Source of the DNA: an uncultured Eubacteriales bacterium
GTDB lineage: Bacteria > Bacillota > Clostridia > Oscillospirales > Acutalibacteraceae
Length of the DNA stretch: 15,897 nt
Assembly: GCA_900319655.1 (NCBI GenBank)
Contig: ONPH01000043.1
Span: 1-15,897 of the forward strand
Direction: 5' to 3'
Part shown: one piece after another, positions 6,361 to 14,633 of the stretch
How positions within the stretch are numbered: position 1 is the stretch's first letter
Layout of the letters: every line of letters starts with the position of its first letter
Translations under genes and position numbers: made by a program
The notes under the pieces: generated by a model
What the model saw: only the letters and a program-made list of their open reading frames with translations
What the model was told of the DNA's origin: nothing
Databases searched by the model: none

Positions 6361-7990
6361 CTATTTTTGGCACTTTAAGGTGATTATATAATTCATATTC
6401 TCGGTATCGTCCTGTATATAGTTGCCGTGAACATTCAGCGACAAAGGCTCGCCCTTGACGTTGTTGGTTTTCAAAACCTCGGAGAACGATTCGGAGTTTT
6501 CGATTTTTTGTGTCGCTGTAAATATTGTTGTCGAGCAGCTCGCGCAGGCGGAACTGCTGATTTGATTTAAATCTGATTCCCGAGGTGTCGATAAGCTCGG
6601 GATTTGTAATCAGCCTTTCATAATCCGCCGCAGGCATCGGCTTGTAGAAATAGTAGCCCTGAATATATCGGCAGCCCAAGTCGAGCAGAAAATCCTTTTG
6701 CTTTTCGGTTTCAACGCCCTCCGCGATAATCGGAACGCCTATTGTTTTTGTAATATTGGTGACGGATTCCAAAATGCGGATGCTCTTTTCCTCGTTGCTC
6801 TCGTCCATTCTCAAAAACTGCGCGTCGAGCTTAATGATGTCGATATTCAGGTTTTTGAGCATATTCAGCGTAGAATATCCGCTGCCGAAGTCGTCCATCA
6901 GCACGGTAAAGCCTTTTTCACGGAGCGAATGAACAGTGTCCCTGACAAGCGTGGTGTTCGAGATATACGAGGATTCGGTAATTTCAATTTTAATGAGCTT
7001 GCGCTCGAGCGAATATCTGTCGGTTAGGTTCTCAAAATATTTCGGAAGGTCGGTGTGCAGAATATCCGCGACGGAAACGTTGATTGAAACGGGCAGCGGA
7101 GTGTGTCCGCTGTCAATCCAGCCGCGCTGCCAGCGGCAGACTTCCTCCCAAATATACATATCCAAATCTGAGATTAATCCGCGCTTTTCGAGTATCGGAA
7201 TAAATTCGTCGGGCGGAATAACCGTTCCGTCGGGCTTTATCCACCTTGCGAGCGCCTCTGCACCGACAATTTTGCCGGATGAAGCGCGGCACTGAGGCTG
7301 AAGATAGAACACAACCTCGTGCTGGCTGAGAGCCTGGAAAAACTTTGTTATAACATGGTGCTCCTCGTCGGTGCGGAGATACATACTTTTTTCAAAAATC
7401 CGTACACGGTTGCGGTAGCCGCTCTTTGCCACCTGCGCCGCTAAAAACGAACGGTCGAGCAAGTCGAGGGTAGGATAGCCCTTTTCGACCTTGCATACGC
7501 CGAAGGCAGGCAAAAAGCCCACGTTACCGCCGCGCGAGCTTACAAGCGAGGCGATGTCGTCGTACAGCGTGCCGATTAATTCCATATCAAAAGGAGCAAG
7601 CAGACAAAAATCGTCCTGCCCGAAATATCCCGCCGTACCGCCTGTGCGCTCTCCTGCCTGCAAAAGCGCCGCGCCGATTTGCACCATCAGCAAGTCGCCC
7701 TCGTTATGACCGTACCACTCATTAAACAGCTTGAAATTCTCAATGTCAATCGAAACAAGACACCAGTTTTTGTCGTCCTGAGTTTGCAGCAGCCTTTCGG
7801 CTTCGCTGATAAAACTGCGCTTTTTCAGCAGGCCTGTCATCTCGTTTCGCTCCAAGCCCGAATACATAACAGTATTCTTAATCCCAAGATCGCGTGACTT
7901 TCGGTTGTGGCAGTCAAAGACATACATACGCATAATGCCTTTGCCGAGTCCGTAGGTGCTGCCCGTAACCAGTACAAGCTCAACCCACTG
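6361..7990 (-). pseudogene. EAL1: GGDEF-EAL c-di-GMP phosphodiesterase, 5' truncated and frameshifted at the 3' end
   Basis: The core encodes a degenerate GGDEF domain (motif GQDDF, near 7607-7625) followed by a full EAL domain. EAL signatures are all present: AEALARW (EAL at 7250-7258), SINVSVAD, EITESS, MDDFGSGYS, IIKLD, AEGVET and YIQGYYF. It should therefore hydrolyse c-di-GMP at the cytoplasmic membrane face, with the GGDEF half at most regulatory. Upstream of about 7930 the protein stops resembling a sensor or linker and the frame runs antisense through the glycosidase-like gene, so the true N-terminal sensor and promoter seem to be missing. An extra A in an A6 run (6504-6509) shifts the C-terminus. 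With five A it reads TKIENSESFSEVLK and ends at TAG 6361-6363. The right boundary is approximate. Confidence 0.8.
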
Positions 7991-8827
7991 CCAGCTTCCG
8001 TTAATCAGGCAAAAATTGACAAGGAAACCTATAAGCGCTGGTTTAAGTACATTCAGGATATGGGCGCCAATACCATCCGTATCTACACGGTTCAGCAGGA
8101 CGTATTCTACAATGCATTTTACGAATATAATAAAGATAACGACAATCCGCTGTATCTTATTCACGGCGTTTGGGTTAACGACTACACCCAAAACTCTCAC
8201 CGTGACGCTCTTGACAAGGGCTTTAAGGAGAGGTTTTTGTCCGACTGCCGCACAATGCTCGACGTTATTCACGGCAACAAAAAAATCGGCCTCGGCAGAA
8301 TGGCGTCGGCAGGCTCGGGCTTTTATCTGCACGACGTTTCGCAGTGGATTATCGGCTACATCCTCGGCGTTGAGTGGGAGGACGTAACCGTAGCCTACAC
8401 CAACGAGCAGTACAAGGATATCAAGGGCGCAGGCTGTTCGGGCTGCTGCGTGTTCTCGTGGCAGGACGAGTGGTTCAAGCGCACATGGAACACAATGTAC
8501 GCGGTCAACCTAAAGCGCACGCCTTACTGGTCAGACTACCAGACTAACGAGCAGTATTTCGGTCTGATCTCCTTTGACCCCGGCAGCGAGCAATCCGTCT
8601 GCTACGTCGACGGCGACGCTTCCGAATGGACGGACGATGACATTGTAGCCGACAGGGGAGATATGAAGCTCTCGATGAAGTACGACGAAAAGTTCGTTTA
8701 CTTTATGGTTAAAAAGGACGGACTGAATATCGACAAGGATAAAATCTACATTCCGCTCGACATCACCCCAAAAAGCGGCAGCAGCTATTACGAGGAGAAA
8801 AATATGCTGTTCGACCGCGCGGTTGAT

Positions 8828-8831
8828 TTTA
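8828..8831. repeat. Left copy of probable target-site duplication TTTA
   Basis: TTTA occurs at 8828-8831 and again at 8948-8951, exactly flanking an element that then starts GGCAA and ends TTGCC. If the terminal A/T pair belongs to the element instead, the duplication would be TT; the sequence alone allows both. Confidence 0.65.
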
Positions 8832-8948
8832 GGCAACACCGCACAATTTACGGCGCACGCCTTGCTTGAATATTGTTCCGTCATGTTGCCCAAAAAAGTC
8901 TCGGCAAGGCGTCAGCCTTACCTCCACCTAAATTATGCGGTATTGCCT
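8831..8948. mobile_element. MITE-like palindromic element inside the glycosidase-like gene
   Basis: A 118-bp element with 20-bp terminal inverted repeats at 8831-8850 and 8929-8948 matching at 18 of 20 positions (AGGCAAYACCGCAYAATTTA). A second perfect inner pair is ACGCCTTGC (8857-8865) with GCAAGGCGT (8904-8912), so the whole element folds into a long hairpin. It has no coding capacity. Removing 120 bases (element plus duplication) rejoins the host codons perfectly. This is the hallmark of a non-autonomous transposon mobilised in trans; the parent transposase family cannot be named from here. Confidence 0.85.
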
Positions 8949-8951
8949 TTA
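8948..8951. repeat. Right copy of probable target-site duplication TTTA
   Basis: Second copy of the TTTA seen at 8828-8831. The unoccupied site would read GATTTTATAATC, which encodes D-F-I-I and restores the host protein. Confidence 0.65.
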
Positions 8952-9515
8952 TAATCGAGCTTGAGGGCAAGCAGAACAGCCGCGTAAGGGTTCAGGAGCG
9001 TTACGAGGTTTTGCGGAGCAATTACTCCGAGAACGTCTATGAGTATAACGCCTATCTTAAGGACAATATCCCCTCAAAGGATTCGCCGCGTTTTACGAAT
9101 ATTGATATGATTTTGCAGACGGCAACGCCGCTGATTTACAACAATCTGCAGGCGCCTGCCGAGACCTTTGAAACAGGCAAGCTCACCTACGGCAACGCAA
9201 ATCCGTCGAGCAAGGATTTTAACTCGCTTGCCGACTTTATGGCAGGCGACGGCTTTGTCGAGATTAAACTGCCGTGGCAGCTTCTCAACTTCTCGGATCC
9301 GTCGCTGATGACGATTCACGACGACTACTACGAACACTACGGCATCGAGTACATCGAGGTAAGCGAGATATGGGCAGGACTTTCCTCAAACGGCAGCGAA
9401 CCCCGCAGAGCCGAGCTTAAGCCGTTTAAGCTTAAGAAATGGGAAAACACGGTTACATATCACGAGAGGCTGAAAAGCTCCTATTACGCTTTACAAAAAT
9501 ACTGGAGAAATCAGG

Positions 9516-10607
9516 ATGAAGATTGAGATATTAGTTTATGCCTATCTCGCTGTATGTCTGGCGATGATCGGATTTAATATTGTCTGCATCTTTCTGTTCA
9601 GTCGCAACGACAGGGAGACCGAACAGAGCCGGCTGTATTACATAAACCTGATAAAAGAACAGTTCGGCAAGGCTGTAATCGACGAACGGCACCGTATGCT
9701 GATTCTTAAACGTCTGGTTCACGTGCGCGAGATGACGGCTTTTGACAAGTCGCTTGAAATTCTTTCCAAGGAATATCCCGCTGAGGTTCAGGCGTATCTG
9801 CGCGGACTGAAGAGCGTTTTTGTCGCTCTTGCAAACCGCTACAGCCGCCGAAATGAAATTCAGATGGCATACTTTCCGTATATCATCGCGCGCTACAAGC
9901 TTTTTTACGGCGAGGACTTGCCGCAGATTAACCGCATTATGGTTGATTTGCTCGAAAAGCCGTCAATCTACTGCCGCGAAAACGCGCTTAACGCGATTTA
10001 CTCAATGGGTGTCAGCGAAAATGTAACCGACGCCCTGACGATTATTGACAGCACAGGCTATTACCACAACAAAAAACTTTTGACCGACGGACTGATGTCG
10101 TTTGCAGGCGATAAAAAAGAGCTCAACGAAATGCTCTGGAATCACCTTTGGGACTATTCGCTGAATATTCAGCTCGCAATTCTCGACTACATCCGTTTTT
10201 CGTCGGGCGATTTTCAGGAGAGAATGCTCGGCTTGCTCAAAGAGGAGCACAACAGCGAAATCCATTTCTGCGCCATCCGCTATCTGGGCAGATATCCGTA
10301 TCAGCCTGCGTATGAGCAGCTTATGAAGTATGCCGAGCGCGAGGACGAGGTTCGCTGGGAGTACACGTCAATTACCTGCTTTGCGCTCGCTTCTTACCCC
10401 GGCGAGCGGACAATTGCGGCGCTGAAAAAGAACCTCAGCAGCCACAACTGGTACGTCCGTCTCAATGCTTCGCAGGCGCTTGAGAGCATGGGACTTGAAT
10501 ACGCGGACTTTATTGATGTTTTCGAAGGCGACGACCGTTACCCAGGCGAAATGATGCGCTACCGGTTCGACCGCAAAAAGCTAAGCGAAAGGAGGGCGGC
10601 TACGTGA
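9516..10607 (+). CDS. Membrane-anchored HEAT-like repeat protein
   Basis: A 363-residue protein. Residues 5-28 form a transmembrane anchor (ILVYAYLAVCLAMIGFNIVC). The remainder is a helical, charged cytoplasmic domain in which paired helices repeat from about residue 135 to 345, with patterns such as CRENALNAIYSMG, IHFCAIRYLGRYP, EYTSITCFALASYP and YVRLNASQALESMG, typical of HEAT/armadillo solenoids. Such solenoids bind other proteins. The start at ATG 9516 has GGAG eight bases upstream and overlaps the glycosidase-like stop by 11 bases. Its stop overlaps the glycosyltransferase GTG by four bases, so the genes are translationally coupled. I infer a scaffold or regulator of the synthase. The anchor placement means the solenoid faces the cytoplasm if the basic residues after the helix follow the positive-inside rule. 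Confidence 0.8.
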   Translation: MKIEILVYAYLAVCLAMIGFNIVCIFLFSRNDRETEQSRLYYINLIKEQFGKAVIDERHRMLILKRLVHVREMTAFDKSLEILSKEYPAEVQAYLRGLKSVFVALANRYSRRNEIQMAYFPYIIARYKLFYGEDLPQINRIMVDLLEKPSIYCRENALNAIYSMGVSENVTDALTIIDSTGYYHNKKLLTDGLMSFAGDKKELNEMLWNHLWDYSLNIQLAILDYIRFSSGDFQERMLGLLKEEHNSEIHFCAIRYLGRYPYQPAYEQLMKYAEREDEVRWEYTSITCFALASYPGERTIAALKKNLSSHNWYVRLNASQALESMGLEYADFIDVFEGDDRYPGEMMRYRFDRKKLSERRAAT

Positions 10608-12034
10608 GATTTTTTCTGTTTAACGACACGGCGTTTGAATTTATCAAGGTGTTTTTGATTTGCGTAGAGTTTTTCTTTGCCGCCTACCTTATCGGCTACT
10701 CAACCTTTTTGTTTATCGCCGTTGTCACCGGATCGTCTCAGCTTTACCGCAAACGTCAGCAGGACAGACTTAAAAACACAATCCTGAAAGACCACTTTGT
10801 GCCGATAAGCATTATCGTGCCGGCGTATAACGAGGACATCACAATTGTAGAAAACGTGCGTTCGCTCTTGTCGCTCGACTATCCCTTGTATGAGATTATA
10901 GTCGTCGACGACGGCTCCGGCGACAACACCTCGGCAAAGCTGATTGAAGCCTTTGAAATGCTCCCAATTCGCCGCCCGATTCAGCGGAAAATCGACTGCC
11001 AGCCGGTCGAGTTTATTTACGAGGCGGCGACTCAGAAGGTTCCGCTCACGCTGATACGAAAGAAAAACGGCGGCAAGGCTGACTCGCTGAATATGGGCAT
11101 TAACGCCTGCAAATACCCGTACTTTATCTGCATTGATGCGGATTCGGTTTTGCAAAAGGACTCGCTGAGCAAAATCGTAAAGCCTGTGCTTGAAAACGAA
11201 AACGTTGTCGCTGTCGGCGGAGCTGTCCGCCCGTCAAACAGCGTTGAAATCAAGGATGGCAAGGTGATCAATTACCGCCTTCCGCGCAATCTGCTCGCGT
11301 GTATGCAGGTGCTCGAGTACGACCGTTCGTTCCTCGCATCGCGAATTCTCTTTGACAAGTTCAACGGCTCGCTGATTATTTCGGGCGCGTTCGGCTTGTT
11401 CAAAAAGGACACCGTAGTTGCCGCAGGCGGCTACGACGCCTCAACCATGGGAGAGGATATGGAGCTTGTCGTTAAGCTTCACGATTACTGCGTTTCAAAC
11501 GACGTTCCGTACCTTATCCGCTACGCTACCGACGCAATCTGCTGGTCGCAGGTTCCCGAAAACTTGGGAGACCTGTGCAAACAGCGCAGGCGCTGGCACA
11601 TCGGACTTTTCCAGTCAATGTGGAAGCACCGCATAATGCTCGCAAATCCAAAGTTCGGACTGACGAGCTTTGTATCATATTTTTACTTTTTAATATACGA
11701 GCTTTTGTCGCCGTTCATCGAGGTTTTCGGTTTATTGTCGATGATACTCGCACTGTTTGTCGATTTGATTAACGTGCCGTTTATGCTGTTGTTCTTCGGA
11801 ATTTACGCGCTTTTCGGCTCGGTAATGTCGATGACAGCGTTTTTCGCGAGAACTCAGACAATCGATTTGAAGCTCAAATTCCGCGATGTGCTCAAGGCTT
11901 TAATGCTCTGCACCTTCGAAATCTGCGTTTTGCGCTTTATTTTGGCATGGGTACGCGCTACGGCGTTCATCGGCTATAAAAAGAAAAAGACGCAGTGGGG
12001 CAGAATTCAGCGCCAAAAGATTAATTTGAAATAA
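10604..12034 (+). CDS. Processive family-2 glycosyltransferase (exopolysaccharide synthase)
   Basis: A 476-residue membrane GT2. An N-terminal helix (about residues 10-45) leads to the catalytic GT-A domain: SIIVPAYNED, V-V-D-D-G-S with D102-D103, D178-A-D180 (metal and UDP binding), the catalytic-base motif G-E284-D285-M and Q327-R-R-R-W331 of processive synthases. Helices follow in the C-terminal third (about 358-440), making a polymer channel. Cellulose, hyaluronan, PNAG and similar synthases share this pattern; no PilZ domain is visible, so any c-di-GMP response would need another protein. The GTG start has GGAGG nearby and overlaps the HEAT gene stop (GTGA). The sugar donor cannot be read from sequence. 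The protein is complete and undamaged. Confidence 0.9.
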   Translation: MRFFLFNDTAFEFIKVFLICVEFFFAAYLIGYSTFLFIAVVTGSSQLYRKRQQDRLKNTILKDHFVPISIIVPAYNEDITIVENVRSLLSLDYPLYEIIVVDDGSGDNTSAKLIEAFEMLPIRRPIQRKIDCQPVEFIYEAATQKVPLTLIRKKNGGKADSLNMGINACKYPYFICIDADSVLQKDSLSKIVKPVLENENVVAVGGAVRPSNSVEIKDGKVINYRLPRNLLACMQVLEYDRSFLASRILFDKFNGSLIISGAFGLFKKDTVVAAGGYDASTMGEDMELVVKLHDYCVSNDVPYLIRYATDAICWSQVPENLGDLCKQRRRWHIGLFQSMWKHRIMLANPKFGLTSFVSYFYFLIYELLSPFIEVFGLLSMILALFVDLINVPFMLLFFGIYALFGSVMSMTAFFARTQTIDLKLKFRDVLKALMLCTFEICVLRFILAWVRATAFIGYKKKKTQWGRIQRQKINLK

Positions 12035-12043
12035 GGTACGCTT

Positions 12044-13939
12044 ATGAAACTTAAAATAACAGCGATTATTACAGCCGCGGTGCTGTTGATATTCACATCA
12101 TTAACCGCTCACGCGGCGGTTTATACGGTCGAAAAACCGACAAACGGCAATACGATTTATATTGCAGGAGATCCCGATATGTACCCGATTGAGTACTACG
12201 ATACTCAGGATAAGGAGTACAAGGGTATTCTGCCTGAGCTGTACAAGAAAATTTCGGACGACAGCGGTATTGACTTCTCTTATATAGATTCGGGAATTGT
12301 AAACGACCAGTACCGCCTTGCCAAAAACGACCAGGTAGAGATTGTCTCAGCTCACGCAAAGGGCGACGTTGACTATTTGTCCGACGAGGTGCACATCCTC
12401 ACCTACAAAAAGGGCGATGAGCAAATTGAGCTGTGCGTAGGCTTTACGTCAATCGCGCCCGACAGCTTAAAAAATACCGTTACTACAGCGCTTAAATCCA
12501 CCTCGTCCGAGCAGATTTTGCGCCTGTCTGTTGAGACGGCGGTAACCGAATCGCCCAACGATTTTCCGTTCTGGATGATATTCGTAATCGCGGGACTTGC
12601 TGTGCTGTGCATAGTCTTGGTACTGCTTATTTTCATTCGCCGTAAAAAGGATAAAGAGGCGAAGGCAGACCGCATGACCGACGCTGTAACGGGCATCGGC
12701 AACAGCCTGTACTTTGAGCACTGGTATAACAACTTTATCTCTCCGGCTTCGAGTCCTCTATATTACATAGCCTACATCGGAATTGATATTCAGCGAATTC
12801 TTCAGTACGCCGACGGCACCGTGTCCGAGGAAATTCAGACGTTCGCAGCCTCTGAGCTTGCCGCGCATGCAGGCGAGACGGGCTTTTGCGCACGTGTTTC
12901 GGACGGCCGTTTTGCGCTTGCGTTTGAAGCGCCGGTTGAGCAGCAGGCGAGAGAGTATATCGAGCACCTGCTCTCAAAGCTCAACCAGTTCAACAGTGAC
13001 GTAATGCTTAAATATCACATCCATTTTCAGGCTGGCGTATTCCACCTTGACGCGCCGAATATTCCGTGCGAAAAGGCGTTGTTTAACGCCCGTCACGGCT
13101 TTTATCACGCGCGTGAGATGAACGCTCCGTTTGTGTTCTCCGATTCAAAGCTGCTTGGGCGCGAGGAGTACGTAAAGAGCCTTAAGAGCAAGCTGCGCGA
13201 CGCGCTCGACAACAAGGAATTCCGCCTGTATGTGCAGTATATTTTTGACGGCAAAGGTCAAAAAGCGTGCGGCGCAGAGGCGTTGTCGCGCTGGGACAGC
13301 CCCGACGAAGGTGTTATTGCCCCTGCCGACTATATCCAAATGCTCGAAACCGCCGAAATGATTGACGAGCTCGACTTTTACATTCTCGCTGAGTGTTGCC
13401 GCACACTTGAAAGTTGGAAGCAAACCGATAAGAGAAACATTTGGCTGTCATGTAATATGACGAGAATTACGCTCTCTAACGAAATCTTTGCCGAAAGGTT
13501 CAAGGAGATAATAAGCAGGTATGATTTTGATATCGGCAAGCTGGTAATCGAGATTACCGAGGATGCTTTTGCCGAGAGCAAAAAGCTCGTTAGAGGCAAC
13601 ATTGAAATCTGTAAGCAGATGGGCTGTCAGATTGCGCTTGACGACTTCGGCTGCGGATATTCCTCGGTCAAGGATTTGGACGATTATCCGATTGACATTA
13701 TCAAAATCGACCGTGAGCTGATTATCGGCTCGCATAGGGAAAAAGGCAAAAAGCTCTTGCTCGGCATTATCAATCTGTCTCATTTCCTCGGCATTAAGGC
13801 GCTGTGTGAAGGCGTAGAGACCGAGGAGGAGCTTACAGCTTCCGTAAACGCCGGCTGTGACTACATTCAGGGCTATTTGCTCGCGAGAACAAACCCTGCC
13901 GACGAGCCGTTCGTCGAGCGAAATATTACATTTGAATAA
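12044..13939 (+). CDS. EAL2: sensor-GGDEF-EAL c-di-GMP phosphodiesterase
   Basis: A 631-residue protein. A signal peptide (about 1-24, ending AHA) leads to an extracytoplasmic domain (about 36-165) resembling a reduced bacterial solute-binding (SBP3-type) lobe: TIYIAGDPDMYPIEYYD and YKGILPELYKKIS. One transmembrane helix follows at about 175-199. The GGDEF domain is degenerate (SDGRF at 286-290; no cyclase motif). The EAL domain keeps E412-A-L, N471, E503, D533-D534, K554, E589 and Q609, so c-di-GMP hydrolysis is expected. It follows the glycosyltransferase by nine bases behind AAGG and is the last gene before a terminator. An amino acid or sugar ligand outside the cell probably modulates its activity; the ligand is unknown. 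Confidence 0.85.
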   Translation: MKLKITAIITAAVLLIFTSLTAHAAVYTVEKPTNGNTIYIAGDPDMYPIEYYDTQDKEYKGILPELYKKISDDSGIDFSYIDSGIVNDQYRLAKNDQVEIVSAHAKGDVDYLSDEVHILTYKKGDEQIELCVGFTSIAPDSLKNTVTTALKSTSSEQILRLSVETAVTESPNDFPFWMIFVIAGLAVLCIVLVLLIFIRRKKDKEAKADRMTDAVTGIGNSLYFEHWYNNFISPASSPLYYIAYIGIDIQRILQYADGTVSEEIQTFAASELAAHAGETGFCARVSDGRFALAFEAPVEQQAREYIEHLLSKLNQFNSDVMLKYHIHFQAGVFHLDAPNIPCEKALFNARHGFYHAREMNAPFVFSDSKLLGREEYVKSLKSKLRDALDNKEFRLYVQYIFDGKGQKACGAEALSRWDSPDEGVIAPADYIQMLETAEMIDELDFYILAECCRTLESWKQTDKRNIWLSCNMTRITLSNEIFAERFKEIISRYDFDIGKLVIEITEDAFAESKKLVRGNIEICKQMGCQIALDDFGCGYSSVKDLDDYPIDIIKIDRELIIGSHREKGKKLLLGIINLSHFLGIKALCEGVETEEELTASVNAGCDYIQGYLLARTNPADEPFVERNITFE

Positions 13940-13948
13940 GCAAAAAAT

Positions 13949-13980
13949 AACGGCAGCCCGTTTTGGGTTGCCGTTGTGTT
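13949..13980. terminator. Terminator at the end of the EPS operon and of luxS
   Basis: An 11-bp stem (13949-13959 with 13965-13975, one G-T pair) with loop GTTTT and a T-rich 3' side, and an A run on the 5' side. It lies between convergent EAL2 and luxS and can serve both strands. Confidence 0.85.
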
Positions 13981-13995
13981 TTATAAATTAACGCT

Positions 13996-14520
13996 TTACG
14001 AGTCGTAAAAATGCTTGCCGTCGTCCGTTACAAGTCTCTCCGCCTTGGGATATTCAAAGGTTTTCGGGTTGTCGGCGTTCTTTTCAAGATATTCCGCAAA
14101 CTCAGCGGCGTACCACTTTGCCATATCGAGGTTGTGCATAAGGTACGCACCGCAGTTTACCGCGGTTGCGCCGGGAACTTCATCAGCATTTGCAACTGAC
14201 CTGAATGCGCTTAACAGCAGGTTGTAAATTTCTTTCGGAGTGCGGCTGCCCTTTAAAATCAGATAAAATCCCGTAAGACAGCCCATCGGTCCCCAGTAGA
14301 TAATCTCATCCTTCCACTCGGCGTCGTTGCGCAGGAAGGTCGCTATAATGTGCTCGAGCGAGTGCATAGCTGCAACATCAATCACGGGCTCTCTGTTCGG
14401 CTTTTTGAGCCTGATATCATAGGTCGTAACGGTTTTATCACCTAACACATCGACGCGGCTGGTGAAAATTCCGGGGACAATTTTGGTGTGGTCTACGGAA
14501 AAGCTCTGTATAAGTTCCAT
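13996..14520 (-). CDS. luxS: S-ribosylhomocysteine lyase LuxS
   Basis: LuxS cleaves S-ribosylhomocysteine to homocysteine and DPD, the precursor of autoinducer-2, in the activated methyl cycle. The metal ligands H53 and H57 with E56 in HSLEH, and C123 in TAVNCGAYL, are present. The reactive cysteine C81 in PMGCLTGFY and the end are also as in the family, so it is complete at about 174 residues. The start is placed at ATG 14520 because AAGGAG (14529-14534) lies eight bases upstream. The in-frame ATG at 14526 is only two bases from that site. It is monocistronic with its own promoter, and shares a terminator with EAL2. No S-box or other riboswitch was seen upstream. Confidence 0.95.
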   Translation of the reverse strand: MELIQSFSVDHTKIVPGIFTSRVDVLGDKTVTTYDIRLKKPNREPVIDVAAMHSLEHIIATFLRNDAEWKDEIIYWGPMGCLTGFYLILKGSRTPKEIYNLLLSAFRSVANADEVPGATAVNCGAYLMHNLDMAKWYAAEFAEYLEKNADNPKTFEYPKAERLVTDDGKHFYDS

Positions 14521-14563
14521 ATTCATATCTCCTTCTCAGATTAATCATTTTATTTACAAATAA

Positions 14564-14592
14564 AGTGTAACATAAACTGTCAAAAGTATCAA
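14564..14592 (-). promoter_or_regulatory. luxS promoter
   Basis: On the minus strand TTGATA (14592-14587), a 17-base spacer ending in the extended TGT, and TACACT (14569-14564). It lies 43 bases before the luxS start. Confidence 0.65.
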
Positions 14593-14633
14593 GGAAAATT
14601 GTTTTAGAATATACAAATTTAATGAAATTTTTG

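Larger units (their letters stand above)
8010..9526 (+). pseudogene. Secreted glycosidase-like protein with CBM9-like tail, 5' truncated and interrupted by a MITE-like element
   Basis: Recognisable sequence begins near KIDKETYKRWFKYIQDMGANTIRIYTV, typical of the first strands of a glycosidase TIM barrel. It continues through LYLIHGVWVNDY and SWQDEWFKRTWN, then a beta-sandwich reading YVDGDASEW...YDEKFVYFMV, like CBM9/DOMON carbohydrate-binding modules. No signal peptide or start is present because the 5' end was lost at a junction with EAL1. The barrel is also short: from the family pattern I would expect a long catalytic stretch between VEWEDVTVAYTNEQ and YKDIKGAGCSG (about 8410). An element at 8831-8948 puts a TGA at 8867-8869; without the 120-base insertion AVDF joins IIELEG exactly in frame. 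The end overlaps the HEAT gene by 11 bases. Exact GH family and loss of activity are inference. Confidence 0.65.

Noticed and set aside
7907..8009. Coding start of the glycosidase-like gene at ATG 7907
   Set aside because: These codons are antisense to EAL1 sequence, have no signal peptide and no ribosome site, and read unlike the family.
8402..8556. Direct repeat AACGAGCAGTA (8402-8412 and 8546-8556) as a recombination scar
   Set aside because: Both copies persist 144 bases apart and the second encodes a segment that fits its domain, so the repeat is probably coincidence.
8531..8893. Minus-strand open frame of 120 codons across the MITE
   Set aside because: It is antisense to the glycosidase-like gene and has no ribosome site or recognisable domain.
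8831..8948. Element at 8831-8948 read as a terminator or riboswitch
   Set aside because: It lies within a gene whose codons join exactly after its removal, and it carries terminal repeats and a target duplication.
14524..14526. ATG at 14526 as the luxS start
   Set aside because: Only two bases separate it from AAGGAG; the ATG at 14520 has ideal spacing and begins MELIQSF as in the family.
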